Shown here one piece after another: positions 1 through 7,275 of a stretch of 64,000 nt of DNA. Under the pieces are notes generated by a model. The model was not told the DNA's origin, searched no databases, and saw only the letters and a list, made by a program, of their open reading frames with translations. Source of the stretch: Posidoniimonas corsicana (lineage in GTDB: Bacteria; Planctomycetota; Planctomycetia; Pirellulales; Lacipirellulaceae); NCBI RefSeq assembly GCF_007859765.1, contig NZ_SIHJ01000002.1, positions 124,001-188,000 of the forward strand, in the 5' to 3' direction. Made by a program: the position numbers and the translations under genes. Every line of letters starts with the position of its first letter. Positions within the stretch are counted from its first letter, which is position 1.

Positions 1-125
1 CGGCGGACCGCCTTGTACGGGCCGGCCTCCCAGGGGAACAGCGCCGCAAACAGGGTCTGGGCGTTGCCGCCCCAGACCAGCGGGTGGGGGCGGAATCGTT
101 GCAGCAATCGCGAAGCAGCTACCAA
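1..125 (-). CDS. YheT-like alpha/beta hydrolase, N-terminal fragment
   Basis: The minus strand read from about 125 to the window edge encodes an open frame containing FRPHPLVWGGNAQTLFAAL. This resembles the start of YheT-family alpha/beta hydrolases, where a short lead is followed by a conserved Pro/His and an N/HxQTL motif. The catalytic Ser, Asp and His would lie beyond the left edge, so activity cannot be judged. No ATG lies close to the conserved block. I chose a TTG at 125 because a GAGGAAGAG purine stretch sits just upstream of it. An in-frame ATG at 260 would give a long, unconserved N-terminus, and a TTG at 107 is another option. The family call is an inference from one short block. 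Confidence 0.45.
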   Translation of the reverse strand, partial: MVAASRLLQRFRPHPLVWGGNAQTLFAALFPWEAGPYKAVR

Positions 126-433
126 GGGACGTCTCTTCCTCTGTTGGACCTCTGAAGATGCTAGCTGGAACCAGCCTACGCAATCCGGAGGGGCACGCCA
201 AGCAGCCCAGACCACCAGGTCGGGACCCCGAAAAGAGGGCGGCCTCCGGCGTGCAAACATAACCGCCGGGGCGCGGCCGCGAAGAGAAGATCCGCCCCGA
301 ATCCGCCGAATTGTGCCCCGCCAGCGCCGGACCTAGCTGACGCGCGGGCTGTGCGTCGCCGGGCGCCTGAGCCGGCCGGGGAAACGCTGCTAGCTGGGGC
401 GGGGGTGACGCCCCGCTGTGCCGGCGGGAGGGG
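126..433. other. Non-coding gap between two minus-strand genes
   Basis: About 308 bases with no convincing gene. It lies downstream of the cytochrome gene that ends at 434 and upstream of the fragment that runs off the left edge. The only structure I see is a GC-rich hairpin candidate around 397-415 (GGGGCG paired with CGCCCC), close after the cytochrome stop. It could act as a transcription end but has no clear T-run. The remainder presumably holds the promoter of the hydrolase fragment. Confidence 0.4.
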
Positions 434-2026
434 TCAGTCCTTGCCGTGGTGCTCGACGTGCGGCCAGTAGAGCTGGAAGTCGAAGTCCGGCGAGTTGTCC
501 TCGTCGTGGCAGAGCAGGCAGTTGTTGACCACCTCGCCCAGCTTCTGCCCGTCCTTGTTGCCCTCGTTCTCCACCAGCTCCATGTGCAGCTCCTGGCGGA
601 GGGCCTCGATCTGCTCGTCGGTAGCGTCGATGTCGCCGTTCTCGGCCGCCACGTGGCGGGCGGCCGGGCCGTGGCAGTTCTCGCAGCCGTTGGCGTTCAG
701 GTGCGACGTGGCCTGCAGGCTCACAAAGCCGGAGTTGAACGGCACGTACTTCTGCGGGCTCCAGCCCGTGACGTGGCAGCTCAGGCACTCGGGGTCGAAG
801 TGCCGCGGCGGGTCGAGTTCGACCAGCGTCTTGGTGGCGTGCGAGTGCGGCGTGTTCTCGAAGACCTCCATCGCCTCGGTGTGGCAGTCGCCACAAACGG
901 CCGAGCCGGCAAACTCGTGCCCGCGGGGGTGGGCCACCGCGCGGATGCCCAGGCCCTTGAGGGTCATGGTCTTGAGCTCGTCCTGGTACTCGACGAGCAT
1001 CTGCTGCATCTGGTCCGAGTCCTCGAACCGGTGGTCCATCGGCACGCTCTGGTAGCGGGCCGCGGCGTTGGGGTCCTTGTACAGGCCGATCGCCACCGCG
1101 TACATGCCCTTGTGGCCGACCTCGATGAGCCGCGCCTTGGCGCCCTCGACCTGGCGGGCCTCGATGGTGGGCACGTCCGAGCCCAGGCCGGCGACCACCC
1201 AGTTGAACGCGGGGAAGTGCTTGGCCAGCTCGGCGGCCTCGTCCGGGTAGCCGTGCACCAAGAGCACATGCTGGTCGCAGTGCTCCTCCATCATCTTCGG
1301 CACGACCTGCTTGATCGCCTCCTCCGGGTCCAGCAGGTCGACGTCGGTGAGCTTGCCGAGCTGGGCGATCTCTTTCTTGCCCAGCACCGACGTGAAGCCG
1401 ACCTTTAAGCCGCCCCGCTCAATCACCTTGTAGCGGCGGCTGAACGCCGGGTCGAAGCCGAAGATGCCGACGTTCGCGCTGACCATCGGGTTCTGTTCCG
1501 GGTCGAAGTTGATCAGCACGCCCAGCAGGTCCATCCGCAGGTCCTTGCTGCCGAACGCCACGCCCTGGTAGTCCATCGCGACCAGCGCCTCGAGCGAGCG
1601 GCGGAGCTTGATCTGGGCCTGCTGGCCGAAACGCTTGATCTGGCCGCCGGCGTCCAGCGCAACCGGGTTCCAGCCCTCGGCCTCGAGCCCCTTGAGGAAT
1701 GTGTGGCGCCGCTTCAGGCCGCCCTTCTGGTTGGTCAGGCCCGCGCAGCCGCACGGCTCCATGTAGCCGTCCTGGGCCCCGGTCAGCACCAGCGTCAGGT
1801 CGGGCTTGGTCCAGTCGACAAAGATCGGGCCGTTGGCCTTAATCGGGTCGACTTTGGCGTGCTTGTCGGGCAGCGGGCGTTTCTCGGCGTAGCCGGGCTT
1901 GGCGGGGGCTTCGGCGCCGCTGGTGTCGGCGATCACGCTGCCCGCGTAGCAAACCACCGCCAGCAGTGACAGCGACAACAGCACGCGCAAGCGGGCGCCG
2001 GCAGAACTTCGAGAAACGTCGGGCAT
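434..2026 (-). CDS. Secreted tetraheme cytochrome fused to a 5'-nucleotidase-like domain
   Basis: A 530-residue exported protein with a hydrophobic signal segment at about residues 11-33. The N-terminal half looks like the UshA/5'-nucleotidase metallophosphatase fold as found in planctomycete multiheme cytochromes (block MEPCGCAGLTNQKGGLKRR). The usual DxH metal motif is not obvious, so phosphatase activity is doubtful. The C-terminal part is cytochrome c554-like, with four CxxCH haem sites starting at Cys378, Cys414, Cys448 and Cys503. The frame extends 30 codons further upstream. I prefer the ATG at 2026 because it directly precedes the signal peptide. A periplasmic electron-transfer role is inferred. 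The DUF1573 gene lies 147 bases upstream on the same strand. Confidence 0.8.
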   Translation of the reverse strand: MPDVSRSSAGARLRVLLSLSLLAVVCYAGSVIADTSGAEAPAKPGYAEKRPLPDKHAKVDPIKANGPIFVDWTKPDLTLVLTGAQDGYMEPCGCAGLTNQKGGLKRRHTFLKGLEAEGWNPVALDAGGQIKRFGQQAQIKLRRSLEALVAMDYQGVAFGSKDLRMDLLGVLINFDPEQNPMVSANVGIFGFDPAFSRRYKVIERGGLKVGFTSVLGKKEIAQLGKLTDVDLLDPEEAIKQVVPKMMEEHCDQHVLLVHGYPDEAAELAKHFPAFNWVVAGLGSDVPTIEARQVEGAKARLIEVGHKGMYAVAIGLYKDPNAAARYQSVPMDHRFEDSDQMQQMLVEYQDELKTMTLKGLGIRAVAHPRGHEFAGSAVCGDCHTEAMEVFENTPHSHATKTLVELDPPRHFDPECLSCHVTGWSPQKYVPFNSGFVSLQATSHLNANGCENCHGPAARHVAAENGDIDATDEQIEALRQELHMELVENEGNKDGQKLGEVVNNCLLCHDEDNSPDFDFQLYWPHVEHHGKD

Positions 2027-2173
2027 CGCCGGCTCCGAGGGTCGCGTCACGGTGGGTGAGTAGTTCGGGTCGTAGTCCCGGAGGATAGCGGATGCCAGCG
2101 GGCCGGGCAAAGCCAACCAATCGGGGCGGTCGGCTCGGCAACCCGCGAAGCAGACGCGGCGATCGGCCGCCCG

Positions 2174-3328
2174 CTACTTGGTCACGGCGAACCGAACCCG
2201 CACCACCACCTCCGGCGATTTGGGGTGCGTGGTCTTGATACGGATGACCCCGTCGTCCCCCTGAGGAGTGTTCAGGTGAATCATCGGCCGGGTCCCCTTA
2301 GGGACTTCAACCGTGAAGTAGGTGTGGTAGACGTCGTCGCTGCGGCGGACGGTCTCGCCCAGCTCGACCTCGAGCTCCGGCGGGTCGACCGACAGCACCT
2401 CGAACCGCGTGTCCGCGGCGTGCTCTCCCTTGGCCGACAACAGGAGCCGGCTCTTGGCGCCCTCGTCGCTGGGCACCATGCCGAAGTTCAGCACGCCGGC
2501 GTTCTCGTTCCACTTGCCGCCGTGCAGGGTGATGTCGCCCACCACGCGGCCGGCGACCGGCACCTCGATCTCGTCGTCCTCGTTCTGGCCCCGCCGCAGC
2601 TTGACCCACTCCATCACCGGCCCGACCGGCAGGCCGGCCGACGAGGTGAGCGTCACGCGGCGGCCGTCCACCGCGTTGGGGGTGGGCAGCTCCGACGCGT
2701 CGACCGGCTCGATCGAGACGTCGTACAACCCGGCGATCTCCTCCCGCGAAGGCGCCTCGGCGGTGAGGTCGATCTCACCCTCCTTGGTGGTGTAGTAGAT
2801 AAGAGAAGCCGTGGCCGGCTCGCCCGCCCGGATCTCGCCAAACTCAAACACGCTCGGCTCCAGGCCGGAGGGCTCGATCACCGTCCCCTCGATCACCAGC
2901 TCGACCACCGGCCGGGTGGGGTCGTTGGTGTTGACCGGCGCGGTCTGGCGGAACGGGCCGGGCACGCTCTTGGCCACCCACTCCAGCCCGATCTCGGCCT
3001 GCCCGCCCGCCGGGATCGACTCGGAGGTGACCTCAAACGCGGTGCACTTGCAGCTCGGCCGGCCGGCGACCAGCCGGAGCGCGGCGGTGCCATCGTTGCG
3101 GATCACGAAGTTGTGCCGCATCTTCGAGCCCCGCTGCATGACGCCGAACTCAAACGTCGGGGCGTCGACCACGATCTTGGGCGCGGAGGTGTCGATCCCC
3201 GGCCCCGCGATCGGGCCGACGTCGTCCAGGCTGACCGGCGCCGGGGGACCCACGCTGACGTACCCCACCGCGCTGCCGATCACCGCTCCGACTACCAACG
3301 AACCGATCGCCACGGGAATTGCTTTCAT
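2174..3328 (-). CDS. DUF1573 domain protein with N-terminal membrane anchor
   Basis: A 384-residue protein with an N-terminal hydrophobic segment (residues 5-27) that should be an anchor or uncleaved signal. Residues of about 50-160 match the DUF1573 pattern: an Ig-like beta domain with F-F-G---G--------NDG followed by GRPSCKC (Cys93, Cys95). The rest is predicted beta-rich and may hold further Ig-like domains. DUF1573 proteins are abundant in Planctomycetes and have no established function. It is transcribed in the same direction as the downstream tetraheme cytochrome, so a shared periplasmic role is possible, but the 147-base gap weakens the case for an operon. Confidence 0.8.
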   Translation of the reverse strand: MKAIPVAIGSLVVGAVIGSAVGYVSVGPPAPVSLDDVGPIAGPGIDTSAPKIVVDAPTFEFGVMQRGSKMRHNFVIRNDGTAALRLVAGRPSCKCTAFEVTSESIPAGGQAEIGLEWVAKSVPGPFRQTAPVNTNDPTRPVVELVIEGTVIEPSGLEPSVFEFGEIRAGEPATASLIYYTTKEGEIDLTAEAPSREEIAGLYDVSIEPVDASELPTPNAVDGRRVTLTSSAGLPVGPVMEWVKLRRGQNEDDEIEVPVAGRVVGDITLHGGKWNENAGVLNFGMVPSDEGAKSRLLLSAKGEHAADTRFEVLSVDPPELEVELGETVRRSDDVYHTYFTVEVPKGTRPMIHLNTPQGDDGVIRIKTTHPKSPEVVVRVRFAVTK

Positions 3329-3416
3329 ACCGCAATTCTAGGATCGATCCGCGGGGGGCGTCAAACTACGCGACCCAGCGGGGAAGTGGGACGGCAGCTC
3401 CGCCGACCGATATCAA

Positions 3417-4925
3417 CTAGTAGGCCCGGGCGAACACGGCCCGCTTGGTGGTCTCGGCGCCGGTGAACAGGCACTTGCCGGGCTGCGGGTCGTCGTCCAG
3501 CGGCACGCAGCGGGGCGTGATCTTGAGGGCCTTGCACTTGGCCTCCATCTCGGGGCCATCGGTGAAGTAAGCGTAGGCCAGCCCGCCGGGCGCCTTGGCG
3601 GCGAAGAACTCCTCGAACTGCTTGAGGTCGTCGATCTCGACGGTCGCCTCGTCGCGGAGCTTGGCCGCGCGGTCGAACAGGCCCTGCTGGATCTCCTCCA
3701 GGATCGACGCCGCGCTGGCGACAAACGCCTCGGCGCTGACCAGGTCTTGCGGCGGCCCGGACAGGTCGCGGCGGGCCGGCTTGAAGCCGCCTTGGGCGAT
3801 GTCGCGGGGGCCGATCTCGATCCGGATCGGCACGCCCTTCTTGACCCACTGCCACTTCTTCTCGCCGCCGCGGAGGTCGCGGCTGTCGACCCGCACGCGG
3901 ATCGGCTCGCCGTCGTACAGCTGGGCCTCCAGCGCGCCCTTCAGGTTCGACACGTACTCCATGACCATGTCCCGCTCCTCGTCGTTGCGGTGCATCGGCA
4001 GGATCACCACGTGGGCCGGCGCCAGCTTGGGGGGCAGCACGAGCCCGTCGTCGTCGGAGTGGGTCATGATCAGCCCGCCCACCAGCCGCGTGCTCACGCC
4101 CCAGCTGGTGGTCCAGGCGTACTCGCGCTGGCCCTCTTCGCTCTGGAACATGATCTCCTGCGCCTTGGCGAAGTTCTGCCCCAGGAAGTGCGAGGTGCCG
4201 GCCTGCAGCGCCTTGCGGTCCTGCATCATGGCCTCGATGGAGTAGGTGGCCACGGCGCCGGGGAACCGCTCGCCAGCGGTCTTCTCGCCCTTGATGACCG
4301 GCATCGCCATGTGCTGCTCGGCGAACGCGGCGTACACGTCGAGCATGAGCCGGGTCTCGTCCTCGGCCTGCTCGCGGGCGGCGTGCACCGTGTGGCCCTC
4401 CTGCCAGAGGAACTCGGTCGTGCGGAGGAACTTGCGGGTGCGCAGCTCCCACCGCACCACGTTGGCCCACTGGTTGATCAGGATCGGCAGGTCGCGGTAG
4501 CTCTGCACCCACCGCGCGAACGTGGCGCCGATGATGGTCTCGCTGGTGGGCCGCACGATGAGCGGCTCGTCGAGCTTCGATTCCGGGTCGGGCCGCAGGC
4601 CGCCCTCGCCGTCGGGCACCAGCTTGTGGTGCGTGACCACCGCGCACTCCTTGGCGAAGCCCTCGACGTGCTCGGCCTCCTTCTCCAGGAAGCTCATCGG
4701 GATGAACAGCGGGAAGTAGGCGTTCTCGTGCCCGGTGGCCTTGAACATGGCGTCCAGCCGCCGCTGGATGTTCTCCCAGATGGCGTAGCCCCACGGCTTG
4801 ATCACCATGCAACCACGCACGTCCGAGTCTTCGGCCAGGTCGGCGGCGGTAATGACCTGCTGGTACCACTCCGGGTAGTTTTCCGCCCGGGTGGGCGAGA
4901 TCGCGTTCTTGGGGCCCTTGGCCAT
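3417..4925 (-). CDS. proS: Prolyl-tRNA synthetase, type 3 (archaeal/eukaryotic-like)
   Basis: 502 residues, the length of short class II prolyl-tRNA synthetases, which charge tRNA-Pro with proline in the cytoplasm. Class II motifs are visible: the motif 1 region near GYAIWENIQRRLDAMFK, motif 2 with the FLRTTEFLWQEGHT block, and motif 3 in the SWGVSTRLVGGLIMTH block. The editing (INS) domain of the common bacterial type is absent. The C-terminus ends in Tyr (VFARAY), as in the archaeal/eukaryotic-type enzymes. This form also occurs in some bacteria, including planctomycetes. The gene is divergent from the YhaM-like gene, with 164 bases between the starts. An AATCCGCAATCCCG motif lies eight bases before the ATG. 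Confidence 0.95.
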   Translation of the reverse strand: MAKGPKNAISPTRAENYPEWYQQVITAADLAEDSDVRGCMVIKPWGYAIWENIQRRLDAMFKATGHENAYFPLFIPMSFLEKEAEHVEGFAKECAVVTHHKLVPDGEGGLRPDPESKLDEPLIVRPTSETIIGATFARWVQSYRDLPILINQWANVVRWELRTRKFLRTTEFLWQEGHTVHAAREQAEDETRLMLDVYAAFAEQHMAMPVIKGEKTAGERFPGAVATYSIEAMMQDRKALQAGTSHFLGQNFAKAQEIMFQSEEGQREYAWTTSWGVSTRLVGGLIMTHSDDDGLVLPPKLAPAHVVILPMHRNDEERDMVMEYVSNLKGALEAQLYDGEPIRVRVDSRDLRGGEKKWQWVKKGVPIRIEIGPRDIAQGGFKPARRDLSGPPQDLVSAEAFVASAASILEEIQQGLFDRAAKLRDEATVEIDDLKQFEEFFAAKAPGGLAYAYFTDGPEMEAKCKALKITPRCVPLDDDPQPGKCLFTGAETTKRAVFARAY

Positions 4926-4933
4926 TGCAGTGC

Positions 4934-5088
4934 CGGGATTGCGGATTGGGGGTTCTGTGGGATCGAGGGGGTGATTCTACGAGATTCGGCCCCCCCGCGG
5001 AATCGCATCCCCCGGGGCAACGGCGGGGCAATCTGCTACGATGCGGGATCACCCGTTTCTGCTCCCCCAGCCGAATTCCGCAATCCCG
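4934..5088. repeat. Inverted AATCCGCAATCCCG leader motifs between divergent genes
   Basis: The proS and yhaM-like genes diverge, and each start is preceded by nearly the same sequence. For proS the minus strand reads AATCCGCAATCCCG (4947 to 4934), then 8 bases, then ATG. For the plus-strand gene AATTCCGCAATCCCG occupies 5074-5088, then one base, then ATG at 5090. The two copies form an inverted repeat spanning the promoter region. A further copy precedes gcvPA at 11405. Function unknown. Confidence 0.75.
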
Positions 5089-5089
5089 C

Positions 5090-6061
5090 ATGTCTCGACG
5101 CTACGTTTCGCAGCTTGGCCACAACGAACAAGTCCAGCAGGTCTTTATCGCCAGCGACAAGCAGCTGCGGCCCAACCGCAGCGGCAACCTGTACCTGCAG
5201 CTCGAGCTGAGCGACAAGTCGGGCAGCATCGCCACTCGGATGTGGAACGCGAACGAGAGCGACTACAAGGCCTTCGAGAACGGCGACTACGTCGTGGTGG
5301 GGGGCGCCACGCAGCTGTTCCAGGGCAACATGCAGCTGATCGCCAACAGCATCCGCAAGGCCCGCCCCGACGAGGTCGACGAGTCGGACTTCCTGACGCT
5401 GCAGAGCGAGGACATCGACAACATGGCCCGGCGGCTGGCGGAGATCCTCCGCGGCATCCAGAGCCCCGCGCTGGCCGCGATCACCGAGTGCTTCCTGGTG
5501 GACGAGGACTTCATGGGCAAGTTCACCCGCGCGCCCGCCGGCATGAAGAACCACCACGCCTACCAGGGCGGCCTGCTGGAGCACGTGCTGAGCCTGTGCG
5601 AGCTGGTGCTGCTGGTGGCGCCCCGCTACAAGGGCCTGGACCAGGACAAGCTGCTGCTGGGCGCCTTCCTGCACGACGCCGCCAAGGTGGACGAGCTGGC
5701 CTACGAGCGCGACATCTCGTACACCGACGAGGGCCAGATGCTGGGCCACATGGTGATGGCCATGAAGATGATCGACGACAAGGTCCGCGAGGCGGAGCGG
5801 CTGACCGGCGACCCCATCGACGCCAACCTGGTGATGGAGATCAAGCACCTGGTGATCAGCCACCACGGCGAGTACGCGTACGGCAGCGCCAAGCTGCCGA
5901 TGACGCTCGAGGCGGTCGCCCTCAACCTGCTGGACAACCTGGACGCCAAGATGGCCAGCTTCAGCCAGCTGATCAACGACTGCCCCAACAGCGAGAGCAA
6001 CTGGACACAGTACTACCCCAACCTGGACCGCAAGCTGTGGAAGGGCGTGCGCGAGGGCTAG
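5090..6061 (+). CDS. YhaM-like 3'-5' exoribonuclease (OB fold + HD domain)
   Basis: 323 residues. The N-terminal third (about 15-100) is an OB-fold nucleic-acid-binding domain (LQLELSDKSGSIATRMWN). The C-terminal part is an HD-superfamily phosphohydrolase domain: NHHAYQGGLLEHVLSLC, then the HD doublet in AFLHDAAKVDEL, then ISHHGEYAYG. This is the architecture and length of YhaM/CBF1, a metal-dependent 3'-5' exonuclease acting on RNA and single-stranded DNA. The frame is open upstream to 4925, but ATG 5090 begins the conserved sequence and is the only start that leaves the divergent proS promoter free. Its stop codon overlaps the stop of the convergent glycosyltransferase gene by three bases. 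Confidence 0.85.
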   Translation: MSRRYVSQLGHNEQVQQVFIASDKQLRPNRSGNLYLQLELSDKSGSIATRMWNANESDYKAFENGDYVVVGGATQLFQGNMQLIANSIRKARPDEVDESDFLTLQSEDIDNMARRLAEILRGIQSPALAAITECFLVDEDFMGKFTRAPAGMKNHHAYQGGLLEHVLSLCELVLLVAPRYKGLDQDKLLLGAFLHDAAKVDELAYERDISYTDEGQMLGHMVMAMKMIDDKVREAERLTGDPIDANLVMEIKHLVISHHGEYAYGSAKLPMTLEAVALNLLDNLDAKMASFSQLINDCPNSESNWTQYYPNLDRKLWKGVREG

Positions 6062-7131
6062 GCCAGGCACAGCGCCGCCGGCGCGGCGATCGCCTCGACG
6101 GCGTCGCCCAGCATCTCGGCGTGGCCGAGCGTCGTGTGGTCGACCGGGAACCAGTCGGGCCGGGGCTGGAAGCGGTGAAGGCCGCCGGCGGCCGAGGCCT
6201 GGTGCACCTCGCAGACCGCGTCCGCAATGCCGGCGGCGTCGGTGCGGCCGGCCGATCGGTCGCCGAAGTGCTGGTCGTACGCGTCGGCGATCCGGTCCCG
6301 GGTGACCGGGCCCAGCCACTCGAAGCCGCTGGCGATCGCCGGGCGACCGTTGTACAACGCCTCCAGGCACGTGTAGCCGCCGCCGATTACTAGCGTCGCG
6401 CGGCGGATGTCGGCCAGCGGGTTGTTGGTCGCCGGACGCACCTCGATCGCGTCGCGGCCGAGCTGTTGGTTCATGTCGCGCGCAGCTTGGCGGATCCGCC
6501 GAGCCCGCGACCCGCTCCCAACAATCGAAACTTCCACGCCCGGGATGCGGTTGGCGATTGCCGGCAGCGCCTCGATCAGCGTGAACGCCGACCAAGACTT
6601 GTTGCCGCTCATGCGGCCCATCCACAGCAGCCGGTTGGGCTCGGCACCGTTTGGATCGACGCGGCTCGCCCGCATCACCGGCCGCGGCCAGCAGTGCAGC
6701 CGCTCGGCCGGGGCGCCGGCGGCGATCGCCTGGTCGTAGATCGGCCGCTCGAGGGCGACCGCCACATCGGCCTCGCACAGGGCGGCGGCCTCGCCGCCGC
6801 TCTTCACGTGGTCCTGCAGCACGCAGACGCCCACCGCGCCGGTCGATCGCACGACGGAGGCCGCCAGGTCCCGGGCGGAGCCCCGGCTGCTGTAGACCAC
6901 CGCGTCCGGGCGGTTGCGGGCGGCCTCGCGGTGGACCACCCAGCTGCTCAGCGGCCCGCCGACGGTGAACAGGCGCCGCACGCCCAGCTGGTCGAAACGC
7001 TCGGCGACCATGCCGGCCCCGGCGGCCAGCGTGACGTTATGGCCGGCGGCCAACAGGCCCTCGGCGAGCATCAATAGGTAGGTGGTTCCCCCCGAGATCT
7101 GGCAGTCGCGGTTGCAGAGCAGGAATCGCAT
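6058..7131 (-). CDS. GT-B type glycosyltransferase
   Basis: 357 residues. The start MRFLLCNRDCQISGGTTYLL is a typical GT4-like N-terminus with a Gly-rich acceptor loop. The middle has the interdomain pattern RLLWMGRMSGNKSW followed by IVGSGSRARRIRQAA, which resembles the nucleotide-sugar-binding half. The segment LADIRRATLVIGGGYTCLEAL with GRPAIASGF matches the C-terminal donor site, where the usual Glu-rich EPFG motif is replaced by GGGYTCLEA. A transfer reaction in surface polysaccharide or glycoconjugate synthesis is likely; donor and acceptor are unknown. The frame runs further upstream to 7554, but that part overlaps rnr and reads as antisense. The start chosen leaves a 144-base divergent promoter region. 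Confidence 0.7.
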   Translation of the reverse strand: MRFLLCNRDCQISGGTTYLLMLAEGLLAAGHNVTLAAGAGMVAERFDQLGVRRLFTVGGPLSSWVVHREAARNRPDAVVYSSRGSARDLAASVVRSTGAVGVCVLQDHVKSGGEAAALCEADVAVALERPIYDQAIAAGAPAERLHCWPRPVMRASRVDPNGAEPNRLLWMGRMSGNKSWSAFTLIEALPAIANRIPGVEVSIVGSGSRARRIRQAARDMNQQLGRDAIEVRPATNNPLADIRRATLVIGGGYTCLEALYNGRPAIASGFEWLGPVTRDRIADAYDQHFGDRSAGRTDAAGIADAVCEVHQASAAGGLHRFQPRPDWFPVDHTTLGHAEMLGDAVEAIAAPAALCLA

Positions 7132-7275
7132 GTCGCGGGCCTCCGGGGGGAGATCGGTATCGCCGTGGGCCCCAGCGCGATAGCATTGCGAGCGGGGGCC
7201 GGGCGTTGCGGACGTTAGCAACATTAGGTTTGCCGCACAACGCCACTCCCAGTACCAGCTAAGAGACCCAACTGC

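Noticed and set aside
5036-6778. A 580-codon minus-strand frame opposite the YhaM-like gene
   Set aside because: It overlaps both the YhaM-like gene and the real glycosyltransferase frame and has shadow-type composition.
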